Assembly (NCBI GenBank): GCA_000497125.2
Contig: CM035320.1
Location: forward strand, 1,664,001-1,728,000
Length of the DNA: 64,000 nt
From: Spironucleus salmonicida
Taxonomy: Eukaryota; Fornicata; Diplomonadida; Hexamitidae
Reading direction: 5' to 3'
A program made the position numbers and the translations under genes. The notes under the pieces were generated by a model. That model was not told the origin of the DNA. It searched no databases and saw only the letters and a program-made list of their open reading frames with translations. This document shows, piece by piece, positions 62,501 through 64,000 of the stretch; within the stretch, counting starts at the first letter, position 1, and each line of letters starts with the position of its first letter.

Positions 62501-64000
62501 ACTATGTATCAGTTTGATAGCCTCACCTAAACCTATAACAATATTATCATACACAAAGGTGCTGAGAATGACGCTAAATTTAAGCTCACAAAAGGAGATG
62601 CTCATTTTGAATTACTACAAGATAATCAAAATTATAATATCAGCTGCATTGTATCGTCGACTCTGAACTACGAGGTGGTATCCGTTTTGAACTATTAGCT
62701 CATGCTTGCATTTATAGCGAAATATTCAACCTCAACGATAAGTATAGCAGATGCTTAAGATACTCTGTAGTAACTGTCTAAGTTCTTCTAAAGAAGCGTA
62801 TTACTTGAATTTATGCAGGTCATCCTGTTCGTGGCGAAGCTCACATGGCAGTCGGAAATCCTAATTACGAACATTTCCCTGATTATGAAGTAAGTGGACA
62901 CTGGGCATGTCTACGTCTAATACTTGCATGATGGAAGTATTGATTCCGATAAAAGCGAGGATGTTTTTAAATTGCTGAGAAGAACGTCCGTACCGCATAA
63001 TTTTATGTTCCTAAACCCCACTTTTGACTACGCGTTTCAAAGTTTTAATAAAAACCCAACTATTTCTATATATGAATAGGTGCTGGATGATTCGGTAGCA
63101 GCTGCGAAAGAAACTTTTCAGTTGCTGCGTTAGGGGCTACCAGTCTAGCCAGAAAGTACCACCAAAAAGGAAGAATCCTCCGCCAAAGAAGCCATTGTGG
63201 AGTAGGATGGTGGAGCTCAGGCTGATGTTGGCAGCACACCACCACCATAAGAGAGTTAACTACCTAAAACTCAGGATGAAGCGTAGGAAAAATTAAAAGA
63301 CAAATAAACAGGCCCTATGCTAATTATCGTGATCCCTTTCGACAAGAAGATGTGCTTTACGGATAGTTTGGACAAAGCAAAGCACAAAATATTTGACTTC
63401 ATCGTCACGTTCCACGGGTACCCTGACCTCCGTTTGGAGAAAATAGATGGCTGCCAAGTGCTTCCGATAGAGTGCGGTCACCATGTCCCCGAAGTGTTGG
63501 CCGAAAAGGTTAAAGCGTTCACGCTTAATAATGTATTACAGCTTGGACTTGATAGGAAAGGAGGAAACTAGTTATTAAAAATATAGGAAAAGTCTGAGCA
63601 GTTTGTATTAGACCAGTAGACCAAGGAAAGACTGCCTAAGCAAAACGTGCCACCCAAGTTTGAAGACAAGATGCAGTGCCAGGTTTTCAAAATAAAGAAT
63701 CCCAAGTTGGATTACACTGAGATATTTGCAGCCTTAGATGACTAAAATATAATGATAAATATTTTCAAAGATAATGACTATTAATACCTTTTGCTTATCG
63801 ATGAGAAGAGAGATTGTGCTACTAAGTATGATGCGATACGTGAGAAATTTAGTGTGGAAGCCAAGGATTCCACCTTAACTATTGATAAACTTTGTAGTGT
63901 GAGGGGAACTTCCATTTTGCATTAGTATGTGCCATAAGGTTTTATCTTACCGAAGTAGACGGTGAATTTAGATTTAAAGTTAATATAGGACTATAGTATT
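59501..64000 (+). CDS. Very large hypothetical protein, 3'-truncated by the window
   Basis: Open for 1,500 codons from ATG 59501 (MTADLSIEFEAIPFSVD) to the window end with no TGA, so the full protein exceeds 1,500 aa. Mixed alpha/beta sequence without a recognised catalytic motif. Residues about 380-410 are a K/E/D-rich imperfect repeat (KEVEDL, KEDKEL units). Residues about 715-840 contain helical, hydrophobic stretches (FWKTFSIVAMIAVKLNAVTL). Residues about 1205-1260 form a P/E/Q/T-rich linker (STPPPQESQLPK) before another folded part (MLIIVIPFDKKMCF). Base composition shifts inside the gene, with GC-richer patches near 60.27-60.48 and 62.2-63.6 kb. A large scaffold or ubiquitin-system protein is possible, but nothing specific supports it. 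Many TAA/TAG Gln codons fragment it under the standard code. Confidence 0.82.

Overview
The window reads as nuclear DNA of a hexamitin diplomonad (Hexamita / Trepomonas / Spironucleus group). The main evidence is the genetic code. Long, family-recognisable reading frames appear only if TAA and TAG are read as glutamine and TGA is the sole stop. Triosephosphate isomerase, TFIIS, eIF1A, a ferredoxin-nitroreductase fusion and a QTRT2-like protein all carry in-frame TAA/TAG, some at positions where the family has a conserved Gln (the AQN motif of triosephosphate isomerase). Genes are intron-poor, tightly packed on both strands and mostly AT-rich. A ferredoxin-nitroreductase and a stand-alone flavodoxin fit an anaerobic protist. 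A standard-code ORF scan breaks nearly every gene, so the coordinates here come from re-reading the sequence with TGA-only termination.

Region 1 (1-21.4 kb) is gene-dense. In order: a 5'-truncated coiled-coil gene (+), a coiled-coil gene (-), TFIIS (+), two overlapping frames that may be one frameshifted gene, a Cys-containing hypothetical, a large beta-propeller-like protein with a Q/S-rich tail, two overlapping frames that probably form one tail-anchored coiled-coil protein, eIF1A, ferredoxin-nitroreductase, a hypothetical, a QTRT2-like protein, a VAP/MSP-like tail-anchored protein (-), a 668-aa Q/N/S-rich protein, triosephosphate isomerase, a 61-aa coiled-coil protein (-), a 243-aa protein with a possible helix-turn-helix (-), a 254-aa beta-rich protein (+), a flavodoxin (-) and a 156-aa hypothetical (+). 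Intergenic gaps are often 8-130 bp. The genes are housekeeping and do not form an obvious pathway.

Region 2 (21.4-23.3 kb) is a gene-poor transition: a TGA-interrupted frame, a GC-richer island with a perfect 11-bp hairpin, then unrecognised DNA.

Region 3 (about 23.27-59.16 kb) is one continuous modular satellite array. A module 'A' of about 340-345 bp (about 77 copies by spacing) is either joined directly to the next A or separated by module 'B' of about 334 bp (28 clear copies plus partial ones at both edges), giving a 672-bp A+B composite. A third junction type occurs three times. Left and right array edges both fall at nearly the same point inside B, which suggests that point is the original tandem-duplication junction. 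A small set of variants is shuffled among copies, which indicates unequal exchange or gene conversion. A stretch near 58.13-58.75 kb shows clustered small deletions that look like consensus errors. No protein-coding constraint is evident. A centromere-like or other structural role is possible but unproven.

Region 4 (59.2-64.0 kb) is a short flank followed by the first 1,500 codons of a very large protein that runs off the window.
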